NCBI RefSeq assembly: GCF_014203235.1
Contig: NZ_JACHIN010000007.1
Location: forward strand, 346,560 to 410,559
DNA: 64,000 bases
From: Nonomuraea endophytica
Lineage (GTDB): Bacteria; Actinomycetota; Actinomycetes; Streptosporangiales; Streptosporangiaceae
Direction: 5' to 3'
In this document: positions 9,261-17,550 of the stretch, in pieces
How the letters are laid out: each line of letters opens with the position of its first letter
Numbering within the stretch: the first letter of the stretch is position 1
Position numbers and translations under genes: made by a program
Notes under the pieces: generated by a model
Databases searched by the model: none
Told to the model about the DNA's origin: nothing
Seen by the model: only the letters and a program-made list of their open reading frames with translations

Positions 9261-9283
9261 CCGGTGAAGCGGAGTCTCACCGG
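9261..9283 (-). promoter_or_regulatory. Hairpin in the atpB-atpE intercistronic gap
   Basis: CCGGTGA (9261-9267) and TCACCGG (9277-9283) form a 7-bp stem with a 9-base loop in the 72-base gap upstream of atpE. A structured leader here could help set the high c-subunit stoichiometry. That role is an inference from position and from the known translational enhancement of atpE in E. coli. Confidence 0.4.
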
Positions 9284-9309
9284 TCACGGACTGTTCCGGT
9301 ATGTGGTTC

Positions 9310-10110
9310 TCAGTGCTCCGCGTGCAGCGCGCCGCCGATGTACATCGCGGCCAGCATCGCGAAGAGGAATGCCTGCAGGAACTGGATGAACATCTCGAAG
9401 CCGGTGAAGACGATGGTCATCACCACACCGAGCACGCCGATCGGGGCGCCCAGCGGGGTCAGCTTCTCGAACAGGAACCAGAAGCCCACCATGCTGAAGA
9501 AGGCCAGCAGCATGTGACCGGCGAACATGTTGGCGAACAGTCGCACCGCGTGCGTAAAGGGCGCGATGATCATGTTCGAGAGAAACTCGATCGGGGCCAG
9601 CAGGAAGTAGATCGGCTTGGGAAGTCCCGGGGGGAACATCATGTTCTTGAAGTAGCCGATGGCGCCCTGGTGCTTGACGCCGAGGTACACCTTGAGGATG
9701 TAGATCGTGACCGCGAGCACGACAGGGAAGGCGATGTGCGAGGCGACGGGGAACTGGATGAAGGGCACGACGCCCATCAGGTTCCAGACCAGCACCAGGA
9801 AGAACATGGTCAGGAGCAGGCCCATCCAGCGGTCGGCGTCCTTGCCCAGGAAGGGCCGGGCGACCTGGTCGCGCACGAACATGTAGCCGTACTCGGCGAC
9901 GTTCTGGACACCCCGGGGCACGATCTTCGGCTTCGCGAAGGCCGCCCAGCAGAAGCCGAGCACGATGACCGAGCTGAGGATCGCGAGGAGGACCGGCTTG
10001 GTGAACCAGGCGACCCCGGGGATGATCGGCTCAAAGACGAACAGTGACTCGGGCGTCGGCGCCCCGAACTCGCCAGGAGTGTCGGCGGCCAGGACCGTCA
10101 GCGCATTCAC
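9310..10110 (-). CDS. atpB: F1Fo ATP synthase subunit a
   Basis: A 266-aa integral membrane stator with five to six hydrophobic segments, forming the proton half-channels. The essential Arg lies in PFTHAVRLFANMFAGHMLL. The Pro/Gly-rich GAIGYFKNMMFPPGLPKP loop and the FIQFLQAFLFAMLAAMYIGG last helix are typical. The start codon is GTG at 10110 with AAGGGG upstream. Confidence 0.95.
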   Translation of the reverse strand: MNALTVLAADTPGEFGAPTPESLFVFEPIIPGVAWFTKPVLLAILSSVIVLGFCWAAFAKPKIVPRGVQNVAEYGYMFVRDQVARPFLGKDADRWMGLLLTMFFLVLVWNLMGVVPFIQFPVASHIAFPVVLAVTIYILKVYLGVKHQGAIGYFKNMMFPPGLPKPIYFLLAPIEFLSNMIIAPFTHAVRLFANMFAGHMLLAFFSMVGFWFLFEKLTPLGAPIGVLGVVMTIVFTGFEMFIQFLQAFLFAMLAAMYIGGALHAEH

Positions 10111-10177
10111 GCGGCGTCCCCTTCAACGTCGTAGTGGATCACAAGGGTTTCCTCAGCGAAGCGATCGCCAGGTGGGG

Positions 10178-10396
10178 TCAGCGACCGTACTTCCGGTAGA
10201 CCAGGTAGACGGCGAGAGCGACCCCCACGACAACGCCTATGGGGAAGAGCGCGGACGTGCCGAGCCACCGGTCCAGCAACCAGCCCGCACCGCCGTAGAT
10301 CGCCATCCCGGAGAGAAGGTAGCTGGGAATCGACCACGCGGCGTTGGCGAAGTCCTGGCCGTCGTCTTCGGGCCGGCGCTTCTTCTCTTCGCTCAT
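10178..10396 (-). CDS. AtpZ/AtpI family small membrane protein
   Basis: About 72 aa from ATG 10396 (MSEEKKRRPEDD). It has two short membrane helices: AAWSIPSYLLSGMAIYGGAGWLL and a C-terminal FPIGVVVGVALAVYLVY ending in RKYGR. This is the AtpZ-like small protein found at the head of atp operons; a role in assembly or Mg2+ handling is proposed for the family. An in-frame start at 10420 would add eight residues. It lies between the AtpI-like gene and atpB. Confidence 0.75.
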   Translation of the reverse strand: MSEEKKRRPEDDGQDFANAAWSIPSYLLSGMAIYGGAGWLLDRWLGTSALFPIGVVVGVALAVYLVYRKYGR

Positions 10397-10461
10397 CGCG
10401 CGCCCGACGATAGCAGGCAAGCGGAGGACTAGTCATATCGGACCCCGCCCCTTTACCTTGC

Positions 10462-10884
10462 TCATGAGTCGCCCTGGCCCGGGACTTTGGCGTCGGGGTC
10501 CACGTAAAGCATCTTCGTCTTCACGAAGGCCCTGACTTCCGCCGCGGTCCACACGATGGTGCAGATCACGACGCTCCAGGCGAAGGCCCGCGGGTTCCAC
10601 ACGGTGGTGTCACCGAACGTGGAGAGCATGACCATGATGACGACGACTTTGACGAGGTAGCTGACCATGGCGGCGGCGGCCATCATCTGCGGGGAGATTC
10701 TGGCGGCGTAGGAGACGACCACCACGCTGATGCTGAAGAAGACACCGACCAGCGCGAGCCCCACCAGGGCTCCGATGACTCCCTTACCCCCCGCGAGGAA
10801 GAAGGCCACGATGGCGGCAACGGCGCCCACGACCAGCGTGGGCAGCGCGGCGCTTTTGAGTACGCGCACGTCGTTGGCCTGCAT
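10462..10884 (-). CDS. atpI: ATP synthase I-chain-like membrane protein
   Basis: A 140-aa protein with four predicted membrane helices (for example LPTLVVGAVAAIVAFFLAG and LVGVFFSISVVVVSYAA) and a short polar C-terminus. Position as first gene of the atp operon and this topology match actinobacterial AtpI, a chaperone for c-ring assembly in other bacteria. Sequence conservation in the family is low, so the assignment rests largely on synteny. Confidence 0.75.
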   Translation of the reverse strand: MQANDVRVLKSAALPTLVVGAVAAIVAFFLAGGKGVIGALVGLALVGVFFSISVVVVSYAARISPQMMAAAAMVSYLVKVVVIMVMLSTFGDTTVWNPRAFAWSVVICTIVWTAAEVRAFVKTKMLYVDPDAKVPGQGDS

Positions 10885-10923
10885 CGGTGCTCCCGTAGCG
10901 AGTTATCAAGCGAGCGTTTGCTA

Positions 10924-10948
10924 CCCCCAGAGCCGGTGCGTCTGGGGG
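10924..10948 (-). terminator. Hairpin between wecA and atpI
   Basis: CCCCCAGA (10924-10931) pairs with TCTGGGGG (10941-10948), giving an 8-bp stem and a 9-base loop. It lies after the wecA stop and before atpI. No run of U follows on the minus strand, so it may be a weak terminator or part of the atp operon leader. Confidence 0.4.
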
Positions 10949-11015
10949 GCCTTGCTCGTGAAAGATATCACAAGCTCATGGAAGACCGCTTTTACCTGCC
11001 GTTTCTAGTTCGCGA

Positions 11016-12284
11016 TCATGAACCGCCGGGGAACGCCTGGACCGTGTTGCGCTCCTGGTTGGGCGCCGGGCGGCGTACCTGCTGGGTGACCTCGTCGAAC
11101 GGCTGGATGACGGGCATCGGGCCGGTCGGCGGGCCGTCGTCGTCATCGTCGGAGCCGCCGCGCGGGGCGGCGTGCGCGCCGCCGCGGCCGCGGAACCGGG
11201 GCAGCGCCATCATGACCAGCACGCCGAGTGCGAGCAGAATCACAATCGGGAAGAGCAGGATCGGCACTCCGAAGACCGACATCGTGACCAGGCCGAAGGC
11301 GAACAGGATCGTCCACGCGTACATGATCAGGACCGTCCGGCGCTGCGAGTGGCCGATGTCGAGCAGCCGGTGGTGCAGGTGACCGCGGTCGGGCGCGAAC
11401 GGGGACAAGCCCAGTGACGTGCGTCTGACCACGGCGGTTATCAGGTCGGTCAGCGGCAGGACCAGCACGGCCACCGGCAGCAGCAGCGGCACCAGCGTGC
11501 CGAACTTGTTGATGCCGTCGAAGGAGAACGGGTCGAGCGGGGTCACCGTGATCAGCGAGCCGGCCAGCACCAGGCCCAGCAGCATCGCGCCGGTGTCGCC
11601 CATGAAGATTTTGGCCGGGTGGAAGTTGTGCGGCAGGAAGCCGAGGCACATGCCGATGAGGATCGCGGTGATCGCGGCCGTGGTGTTGATGCGGTTCTGC
11701 TCGATGGCCTGGTCGAGGAAGATCGAGTACATCCAGGTGGCCGCCGCGGCGATGCCGACGATGCCGGCCGCCAGGCCGTCGAGCCCGTCGACGAAGTTCA
11801 CCGCGTTGATGGCGACGACCACGATCAGGATCGTCAGCACCGTGCTCAGGTTGTAGTCGAGAACGTACGCGCCGCCCCAGCTGTCGGGCAGCGGGATCGA
11901 GGTCAGCCGCATCTCGAAGAAGACCATGACGCCCGCCGCCGCGATCTGGCCGCCCAGCTTGATGAAGGGGTCCATGCCCCACCAGTCGTCCAGGAAGCCG
12001 GTCAGCGTGATCAGGCCGCCCGCGACGATCAGCGCCAGCGTGGTCTGGTCCTGCGACAGGACGTAGCCGGTGCGGTTGAGGTTGCCCGCCACCAGCAGGC
12101 CGGCGACCATGCCGAAGTACATGGCGAGACCCCCCAGGCGCGGGGTCGGCGTGGTGTGCACGTCGCGCTCGCGAACCTCGGGCATCGCTCCGATGCGTAT
12201 GGCGAAGCGACGGACCAGCGGCACGAGTAGAAACGTCACCGCCGCCGCGACCAACGCCATGAAGAGGTATTCGCGCACGGGCAT
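11016..12284 (-). CDS. wecA: Polyprenyl-phosphate GlcNAc-1-phosphate transferase, WecA/MraY superfamily
   Basis: A 422-aa membrane protein with about eleven helices. It transfers GlcNAc-1-phosphate from UDP-GlcNAc to a polyprenyl phosphate, the first step of wall-linker or glycan assembly. Superfamily motifs: TPTPRLGGLAMY near the N-terminus, NFVDGLDGLAAGI with its catalytic Asp residues, KIFMGDTGAMLLG, and the HLHHRLLDIGHSQRR cytoplasmic loop. The C-terminal tail (from about 360) is polar and Asp-rich. In mycobacteria the homologue (Rv1302) also precedes atp. It could supply lipid-linked primer to the glycosyltransferases encoded further on; that link is inference. Confidence 0.88.
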   Translation of the reverse strand: MPVREYLFMALVAAAVTFLLVPLVRRFAIRIGAMPEVRERDVHTTPTPRLGGLAMYFGMVAGLLVAGNLNRTGYVLSQDQTTLALIVAGGLITLTGFLDDWWGMDPFIKLGGQIAAAGVMVFFEMRLTSIPLPDSWGGAYVLDYNLSTVLTILIVVVAINAVNFVDGLDGLAAGIVGIAAAATWMYSIFLDQAIEQNRINTTAAITAILIGMCLGFLPHNFHPAKIFMGDTGAMLLGLVLAGSLITVTPLDPFSFDGINKFGTLVPLLLPVAVLVLPLTDLITAVVRRTSLGLSPFAPDRGHLHHRLLDIGHSQRRTVLIMYAWTILFAFGLVTMSVFGVPILLFPIVILLALGVLVMMALPRFRGRGGAHAAPRGGSDDDDDGPPTGPMPVIQPFDEVTQQVRRPAPNQERNTVQAFPGGS

Positions 12285-12336
12285 CAGTTTCCCTGATCCT
12301 CCGGCCTACTGTGACCGGAAAACGACACAGAACAGC

Positions 12337-13593
12337 TTATAATTCGCTGAGATAAGGCTGATGTATGACCAGCAGCTCCGAAACCCGTCTCCGCACTTCA
12401 GCGACAGTGTCCGGATATCTCACCGCCTGCGCCACGAGTGTTGCCACCTCTTTCAGCTCCTCGGGTCCCATGCCCTGCGTGGTGACGCACGGCGTGCCGA
12501 CCCTGACTCCAGACGTGACGGCAGGTGGTTCGGGATCATACGGGATCACGTTGCGGTTCAGGGTGATCGCGGCCGCCGCGCACCGGCGTTCCGCCTCCGC
12601 CCCGGTGACGCCCAGCGCCCGCAGGTCGATCAGCGCCAGGTGACTGTCCGTTCCGCCGGACACCGGGCGCATGCCCTCCTCGGCGAGCGTGTCGCACAGC
12701 GCCCGCGCGTTGGCGACCACCTGCCTGGCGTAGTCGGCGAACTCCGGCCGCAGCGCCTCGCCGAACGCCACCGCCTTCGCCGCGACGGCGTGCATCAGCG
12801 GCCCGCCCTGCACGAACGGGAAGACCGCCCGGTCCACCCGCGCGGCGACCTCGCGCGTGCAGAGGATCCCGCCGCCGCGCGGGCCGCGCAGCGCCTTGTG
12901 CGTGGTGAAGGTGACCACGTCCGCGTACGGCACCGCGCTCGGGATCACACCCCCCGCCATCAGCCCGATCGTGTGCGCCACGTCGGCCAGCAGCCAGGCC
13001 CCGACCTCGTCGGCGATGTCGCGGAAAATCGAGAAGTTGACCAGGCGCGGATAGGCGGTGGCGCCGCAGACGATCACCTTTGGCCGGTGGCGCAGGGCCA
13101 GCGCCCTGACTTCGTCGTAGTCGATGAGTTCGGTGTCGCGACGCACGCCGTACGCGATCACGTCGAACCATTTTCCGGAGAAGTTCACCTTCGAGCCATG
13201 CGTGAGGTGGCCGCCGTGCGGCAGCGCCATGGCCAGCATCGTGTCGCCCGGCTGGAGCAGCGCGGCGTAGGCGGCCAGGTTCGCCGAGGCGCCCGAGTGC
13301 GGCTGGACGTTGGCGTGCTCCGCCCCGAACAACTCCTTGGCCCGCGAGATCGCCAGCCGCTCCGCCCGGTCCACGACTTCGCAGCCGCCGTAGTAGCGGC
13401 GTCCCGGGTAGCCCTCCGCGTACTTGTTCGTGAGGGTCGAACCCAGGGCGGCGAGCACCGCGGGCGAGGTGAAGTTCTCGCTCGCGATCAGCTGGATCCC
13501 GCCGCGCACCCGGTCGAGCTCGTCGAGCAACACCTGGGCGATCTCGGGATCCCGCTGCTGCAGCAGGCCGAAGTCTGGCCCGTAGTAGGGCAT
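12337..13593 (-). CDS. glyA: Serine hydroxymethyltransferase
   Basis: A 418-aa PLP enzyme interconverting serine and glycine with tetrahydrofolate, the main source of one-carbon units. It shows the PLP-lysine region TFTTHKALRGPRGG, the N-terminal IQLIASENFTSPAV and YAEGYPGRRYYGGCEVVD substrate and tetramer motifs, and QPHSGASANLAAY. Length is typical. The genome may have a second glyA, since this copy sits in the wecA-tsaC neighbourhood rather than with folate genes; the window cannot tell. Confidence 0.93.
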   Translation of the reverse strand: MPYYGPDFGLLQQRDPEIAQVLLDELDRVRGGIQLIASENFTSPAVLAALGSTLTNKYAEGYPGRRYYGGCEVVDRAERLAISRAKELFGAEHANVQPHSGASANLAAYAALLQPGDTMLAMALPHGGHLTHGSKVNFSGKWFDVIAYGVRRDTELIDYDEVRALALRHRPKVIVCGATAYPRLVNFSIFRDIADEVGAWLLADVAHTIGLMAGGVIPSAVPYADVVTFTTHKALRGPRGGGILCTREVAARVDRAVFPFVQGGPLMHAVAAKAVAFGEALRPEFADYARQVVANARALCDTLAEEGMRPVSGGTDSHLALIDLRALGVTGAEAERRCAAAAITLNRNVIPYDPEPPAVTSGVRVGTPCVTTQGMGPEELKEVATLVAQAVRYPDTVAEVRRRVSELLVIHQPYLSEL

Positions 13594-13660
13594 TTTCTCA
13601 ATGTACGCCCGTTTTCCTCACCCGACGCAGGTCCCCCTGGCACCACGCCCCGGATCGCCG

Positions 13661-14035
13661 TCAGGAGAAGGCATGCGGCGCCCCGGCCGAGCTGGGCACC
13701 CAGCGCGGCGTGTCGGCGGCCTCGTCGCTGATCGCGGTCAGCACCGCCTGCCGATAGAGGCCCAGCCGGGTCCGCCACTCGGCAAGATCCTCCACGTAAC
13801 GGCTCCCCACCGGGGCGTCCCACGTCTGCGGGCTCCTGGCGAGCTGGTAGGCCTTGTCCAGAGAGGTCGTCAGCGACTCCAGCAGCGGCATGACGGCCTG
13901 CCAGGCGGTTACCAGGCGCTGGTACTCAGGATTGAACTCCCAGGCCCTCGGCTGGCCGTCCAGGGCGCCGGAGGCGGTGGCGGGCGGGGTCTCGCCGGGC
14001 TGGCGGGGCTGGGGGGCGGGCGGGTCAACGTACAT
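13661..14035 (-). CDS. Hypothetical helical protein, coupled to the repeat protein
   Basis: A 124-aa protein. The N-terminal 30 residues are Pro-rich (YVDPPAPQPRQPGETPP). The rest is predicted helical with WEFNPEYQRLVTAWQAVMPLL and LDKAYQLARSPQTWDAPVGSRYV, and no membrane segment. I do not recognise a family. Its ATG overlaps the TGA of the upstream 627-aa repeat protein by one base (TGATG). The two are therefore translationally coupled and probably act together. Confidence 0.7.
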   Translation of the reverse strand: MYVDPPAPQPRQPGETPPATASGALDGQPRAWEFNPEYQRLVTAWQAVMPLLESLTTSLDKAYQLARSPQTWDAPVGSRYVEDLAEWRTRLGLYRQAVLTAISDEAADTPRWVPSSAGAPHAFS

Positions 14036-15918
14036 CAGCGACTCCTCTCGCCCGGCTCCACCGCACCCGGCGGGCCGTCAGGCCGAATGTCCTCAGGCAC
14101 CCACTCCCCCTTGCCCCATTCCCCCTTGGGCACCTCCACACTCGGCATGTCCATCGGCTGGACGTCGCGCACGTTGTCCATCAGCGTCTTGAGCGCCGCC
14201 GGGTCGAGCGGGTCGGCGTCCACGGACACCACGTCACTGCCGTCATCAGCCCACTGCTGCGGGCCCGCACTGCCTCCCGCCGCCGGACTGCTGTATTCAG
14301 TTCCGGTACGGTCGCCCGCCGGGGTGCTGTACCCGGTCCCGGTACGGTCGCCCGCCGGCGCCGTCTGACCACGGTCACCGGAGGTCTCCGGGGTGCCTGT
14401 GCCGGTGCCTGTGTCGCCTCGCCCGTTGGAAGTGGCCGGGTTGGCGGGGTCGGCCTTGTTGCCCGGTGCGGTGTCGTTCGCGTCGGTCTTCGCGCAGTTC
14501 CCCTGATCCCCGGAGACGTCCGAGGGCTGGTTGCCGACGGGCTGGGCAGGGTTGCCGGAAGTGTCGGAGGGCTGGTTGCCGACGGGCTGGGACGGCGTGG
14601 TCTGGTTGCCGTAGGCGTCCCCGGTCGTGGGATTGCCGTCCGGCTGGGACGGCGTGGATTGGTTGCCGTAGGCGTCGGACGTCACGGGCGGGTTGGCCGC
14701 GGGAGTGTCGGGGGTCGTGGGCGGGTAGCTGACCGGTTGGGCAGGAGTGCCGGAGGTGGCGGTCGGGCTGCCCGAGGTGTCCTGGGTCGTGGTGGGGTTG
14801 CCGGGGTCGAGGGAGCCCGGTGGGCCGTCGGGTTTGATGTCCTGCGGCGCCCACTGGCCGTTGCCCATCTCCCCCTTGGGCACCTCCACACCGGGCATGT
14901 CCATCGGCTGGACGTCCCTGATGTTCTCGATCAGCGCCTTCAGGGCGGCTGGGTCGATCGGCTTGGCGTCCGCGGAGACCACGTCGCTGCCGTCGTTCGC
15001 CCAGGTGCTGAGGCCACCGGCGTCGACCGTCTTCCCGCCGGGCTGGATCTGGCCGGGAGTGGTGTCGCCGGAGAGCGTGGGAGTGTCCTGGGGCTGGATG
15101 TCCTCGATGTTCCTGATCAGCTCCTCCAACTCCTCGGCCGTGGGCGGATCGAGCGGAACCTGGAGGACCTTCACCCCGTCCACCTCGACGACCTGCGGCT
15201 TGGTCGGGTCGAGGGGAGGTTCGGCGCCCCGATCGCGCCTGCTGTCACGTTCGTCATCCTTGGGCTCGTCGCCCTTGACCGGGTCGTCCTTCTTGTCGTT
15301 CTTGTTCTCGTCGGAGGCGGTGACGTCGTCGCTCTTGGGATCCGGCTTGTCGTCACCCTTCGGATCCGGCTTGTCCTCAGTCTTGACGTCGGGCTTGTCG
15401 TCGGTCTTCACATCGGGCTTGTCGTCGGTCTTCACGTCCGGCTTGTCGTCGGTCTTCACGTCCGGCTTGTCGTCGGTCTTCACGTCCGGCTTGTCGTCCG
15501 TCTTCACGTCCGGCTTGGGATCGTCCGCCCTGGGGTTGTCGTAGCGCGAGCGGTCGTCACCGCGCTCTTCCTTCGGCTCGTCCTCGGAACCGGTGGCAGG
15601 CTTGGGGTCGTGCTTGGGCTCGGTCTTGCCCTCGTCGTTCCCGCCCAGCACACGTACCGGGTCCTTGCCCGCGTCCGCCCCCCGAGGCGCGTCCTCACGC
15701 TTCTCCAGCACGGTCAGCCGGGTGTTGACGTCCTTGGACATCGTGTCGATGGCGTCGGCGACCTGCCCCGGCCGGTGCATGGCCCGGGTGGCCAGCCCGG
15801 CCCCGCTCATCACCTGGGCGACCCGGCCCTCGATCGTGCGCAGCTCCCCCGCCGCCTGCTTCACCTCAGCCAGCAGGTCACGCACCAGCTTCGGGTCCAT
15901 GCCGTCGAACTTGCCCAT
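14035..15918 (-). CDS. Repeat-bearing, acidic, low-complexity protein with helical N-terminus
   Basis: A 627-aa protein from ATG 15918 with a strong GGAGGTGG ribosome-binding site. Residues 1-85 are helical (PKLVRDLLAEVKQAAGEL, then MSKDVNTRLTVLEKRE) and resemble WXG100/ESX-type substrates in size and position, but a clear WXG motif is missing. Next come a Lys/Asp-rich region with six copies of KPDVKTDD, then a Thr/Pro/Gln/Gly-rich region with repeated PVGNQPSD- and DAYGNQ-type blocks. Two copies of a roughly 60-residue module (WANDGSDVVS...DPAALK...RDVQPMDMP...VEVPKGE) sit near 14812-15010 and 14050-14255. A third, degenerate one (EELIRNIEDIQPQDTP) lies near 15080-15160. No signal peptide or membrane helix. 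Function unknown; a secreted or T7SS-related role is a guess. Confidence 0.7.
   Translation of the reverse strand: MGKFDGMDPKLVRDLLAEVKQAAGELRTIEGRVAQVMSGAGLATRAMHRPGQVADAIDTMSKDVNTRLTVLEKREDAPRGADAGKDPVRVLGGNDEGKTEPKHDPKPATGSEDEPKEERGDDRSRYDNPRADDPKPDVKTDDKPDVKTDDKPDVKTDDKPDVKTDDKPDVKTDDKPDVKTEDKPDPKGDDKPDPKSDDVTASDENKNDKKDDPVKGDEPKDDERDSRRDRGAEPPLDPTKPQVVEVDGVKVLQVPLDPPTAEELEELIRNIEDIQPQDTPTLSGDTTPGQIQPGGKTVDAGGLSTWANDGSDVVSADAKPIDPAALKALIENIRDVQPMDMPGVEVPKGEMGNGQWAPQDIKPDGPPGSLDPGNPTTTQDTSGSPTATSGTPAQPVSYPPTTPDTPAANPPVTSDAYGNQSTPSQPDGNPTTGDAYGNQTTPSQPVGNQPSDTSGNPAQPVGNQPSDVSGDQGNCAKTDANDTAPGNKADPANPATSNGRGDTGTGTGTPETSGDRGQTAPAGDRTGTGYSTPAGDRTGTEYSSPAAGGSAGPQQWADDGSDVVSVDADPLDPAALKTLMDNVRDVQPMDMPSVEVPKGEWGKGEWVPEDIRPDGPPGAVEPGERSR
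15380..15523 (-). repeat. Six 24-bp tandem repeats inside the repeat protein gene
   Basis: Units of 24 bp (consensus on the + strand begins GTCTTCACGTCCGGCTTGTC) start at 15380, 15404, 15428, 15452, 15476 and 15500. Each encodes an eight-residue KPDVKTDD-type unit. Units 3-5 are almost identical, so copy number probably varies between strains. Confidence 0.9.
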
Positions 15919-15998
15919 GGGCGAGCCACCTCCGGGCACCACGGTAGGCCGCCCGTGCCCCCTGTGACTCGCGTGATAAACAGCGGGTATCGCTGGGA

Positions 15999-16646
15999 TC
16001 AGCCTTCGGTGGCGACATACCCGACAATTCCCCGCAACTTCTCCACCGGGATCGCCCCGGCCCGCAGCAGCCGCGGCACCGCGGTGGTCAGGTCGAGGAT
16101 GGTCGATGGCGTGTTGTCGTTGGTCGGTCCGGCGTCCAGGTAGACGGCCACGGACTCGCCGAGCTGGTCCTCCGCCTCCTCCGCGGTGGTGGCGGCGGGC
16201 GAGCCCGAGCGGTTGGCGCTGGAGACGGCCATCGGGCCGGTCTCCTTCAGCAGGTCGAGGGCGATCGGGTGCAGCGGCATGCGCAGCGCCACCGTGCCCT
16301 TCGTGTCGCCGAGGTCCCACGACAGCGCCCGGTTGGCCTTGCAGACGATCGTCAGCGGACCGGGCCAGAAGGCGTCGATGAGGTCCTGGCCGTAGGGGCC
16401 GAGGTCCTCGACCAGGGCGTTGGCCGCGCGTACGGTGCCGACCAGCACGGGCGGCGGCATCTCGCGGCCACGGCCTTTGGCCTCCAGCAGCGCGGTGACG
16501 GCGCTCTGGGTGAAGGCGTCGGCGCCGATGCCGTAGACGGTGTCGGTGGGCAGCACCACGAGTTCGCCCCTGCGCACCGCGTTGGCGGCCTCGGTCAGGC
16601 CTTCGGCCTTCTGGTCGGCGTCCGAGCAGTCAAATCGTCGTCCCAC
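15999..16646 (-). CDS. tsaC: L-threonylcarbamoyladenylate synthase
   Basis: A 215-aa YrdC/Sua5-type enzyme that makes threonylcarbamoyl-AMP from Thr, bicarbonate and ATP for t6A modification of tRNA. Visible motifs: RRGELVVLPTDTVYGIGADAF, KGRGREMPPPVLVG, FWPGPLTIVCKA and SSANRSGSPAATT. I chose GTG 16646 because the protein then begins GRRFDCSD, as in actinobacterial relatives. The frame is open to 16775, but that extension overlaps prmC. It follows prmC in a prfA-prmC-tsaC order common in actinobacteria. Confidence 0.9.
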   Translation of the reverse strand: MGRRFDCSDADQKAEGLTEAANAVRRGELVVLPTDTVYGIGADAFTQSAVTALLEAKGRGREMPPPVLVGTVRAANALVEDLGPYGQDLIDAFWPGPLTIVCKANRALSWDLGDTKGTVALRMPLHPIALDLLKETGPMAVSSANRSGSPAATTAEEAEDQLGESVAVYLDAGPTNDNTPSTILDLTTAVPRLLRAGAIPVEKLRGIVGYVATEG

Positions 16647-16695
16647 GGCGCTGTCGGCCTCTCTGCGTTCTGAATGGGCGGGGCTCGCCCGCATC

Positions 16696-17550
16696 CTAGT
16701 CCTGGGCCAGCCTGGCGGTGACGTACCTGTCTCGCCGGGTGAGATCCTGGCGCAGGCGTACGTCCCGCCAGCCATTGTCCTCGGGGAAGGTCAGGTAGAC
16801 CGACCGGCCCTGCTGGTCGGCGTGCTCGACGGCGACCCAGCCGCCGGGCCGCAGCAGCCGGAACGCGGTCCGCTCCACCGCCCTGACCTCGTCAAGCCCG
16901 TCGTCGCCCGTGCCGTAGAGCGCCCGGGAGGGGTCGTAGTCGCGCACCTCGGGGTCGCGCGGGATCGCGCCGGGCGGAATGTAGGGCGGGTTGGAGATCA
17001 CCATGTCGACGGTGCCGTTGAGCTCGGGCAGCGCCTCGGCGAGGTCGTCGGGGTGCAGGTGGACGCGGCCCTGGCCGTGCTCGGCGATGTTGCGCTTGGC
17101 CCACGTGTACGCACCGGGGTCGACCTCGACCGCGTGGACCTCGGCCAGCGAGACCTCCTGGGCGATGGACAGGGCGATCGCGCCCGATCCGGTGCCGAGG
17201 TCGACGACGAGCGGCTGGGTGACGTCCATGGCGCGCAGGGTCTCGATGGCCCATCCGGCCATGACCTCGGTCTCCGGCCGCGGGACGAAGACGCCGGGGC
17301 CGACCTCAAGCTCCAGGTAGCGGAAGTAGGCGTGGCCGGTGATGTGCTGAAGGGGCTCGCGCGCCTCGCGCCTGGCGATGCCCTCCCAGAACAGGGCGTC
17401 GAAGTCGCCGTCCTTGACCGTGTGCAGCTCGCTTCTGCGCACGCCGTGGACGAACGCCGCGATCTCCTCCGCGTCGGTGCGCGGCGACGGCACACCGGCC
17501 TCGGCCAGCCGGGCCGTTGCGTGTGCGATCTCGTCCAGCAGAAATGTCAT
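16696..17550 (-). CDS. prmC: Peptide chain release factor N5-glutamine methyltransferase
   Basis: A 284-aa SAM-dependent enzyme that methylates the Gln of the GGQ motif in release factors. It shows VVDLGTGSGAIALSIA (SAM site), the catalytic VISNPPYIPPG, and an N-terminal helical substrate-recognition domain. Its ATG overlaps the prfA stop by four bases (ATGA), so enzyme and substrate are co-translated. Confidence 0.95.
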   Translation of the reverse strand: MTFLLDEIAHATARLAEAGVPSPRTDAEEIAAFVHGVRRSELHTVKDGDFDALFWEGIARREAREPLQHITGHAYFRYLELEVGPGVFVPRPETEVMAGWAIETLRAMDVTQPLVVDLGTGSGAIALSIAQEVSLAEVHAVEVDPGAYTWAKRNIAEHGQGRVHLHPDDLAEALPELNGTVDMVISNPPYIPPGAIPRDPEVRDYDPSRALYGTGDDGLDEVRAVERTAFRLLRPGGWVAVEHADQQGRSVYLTFPEDNGWRDVRLRQDLTRRDRYVTARLAQD

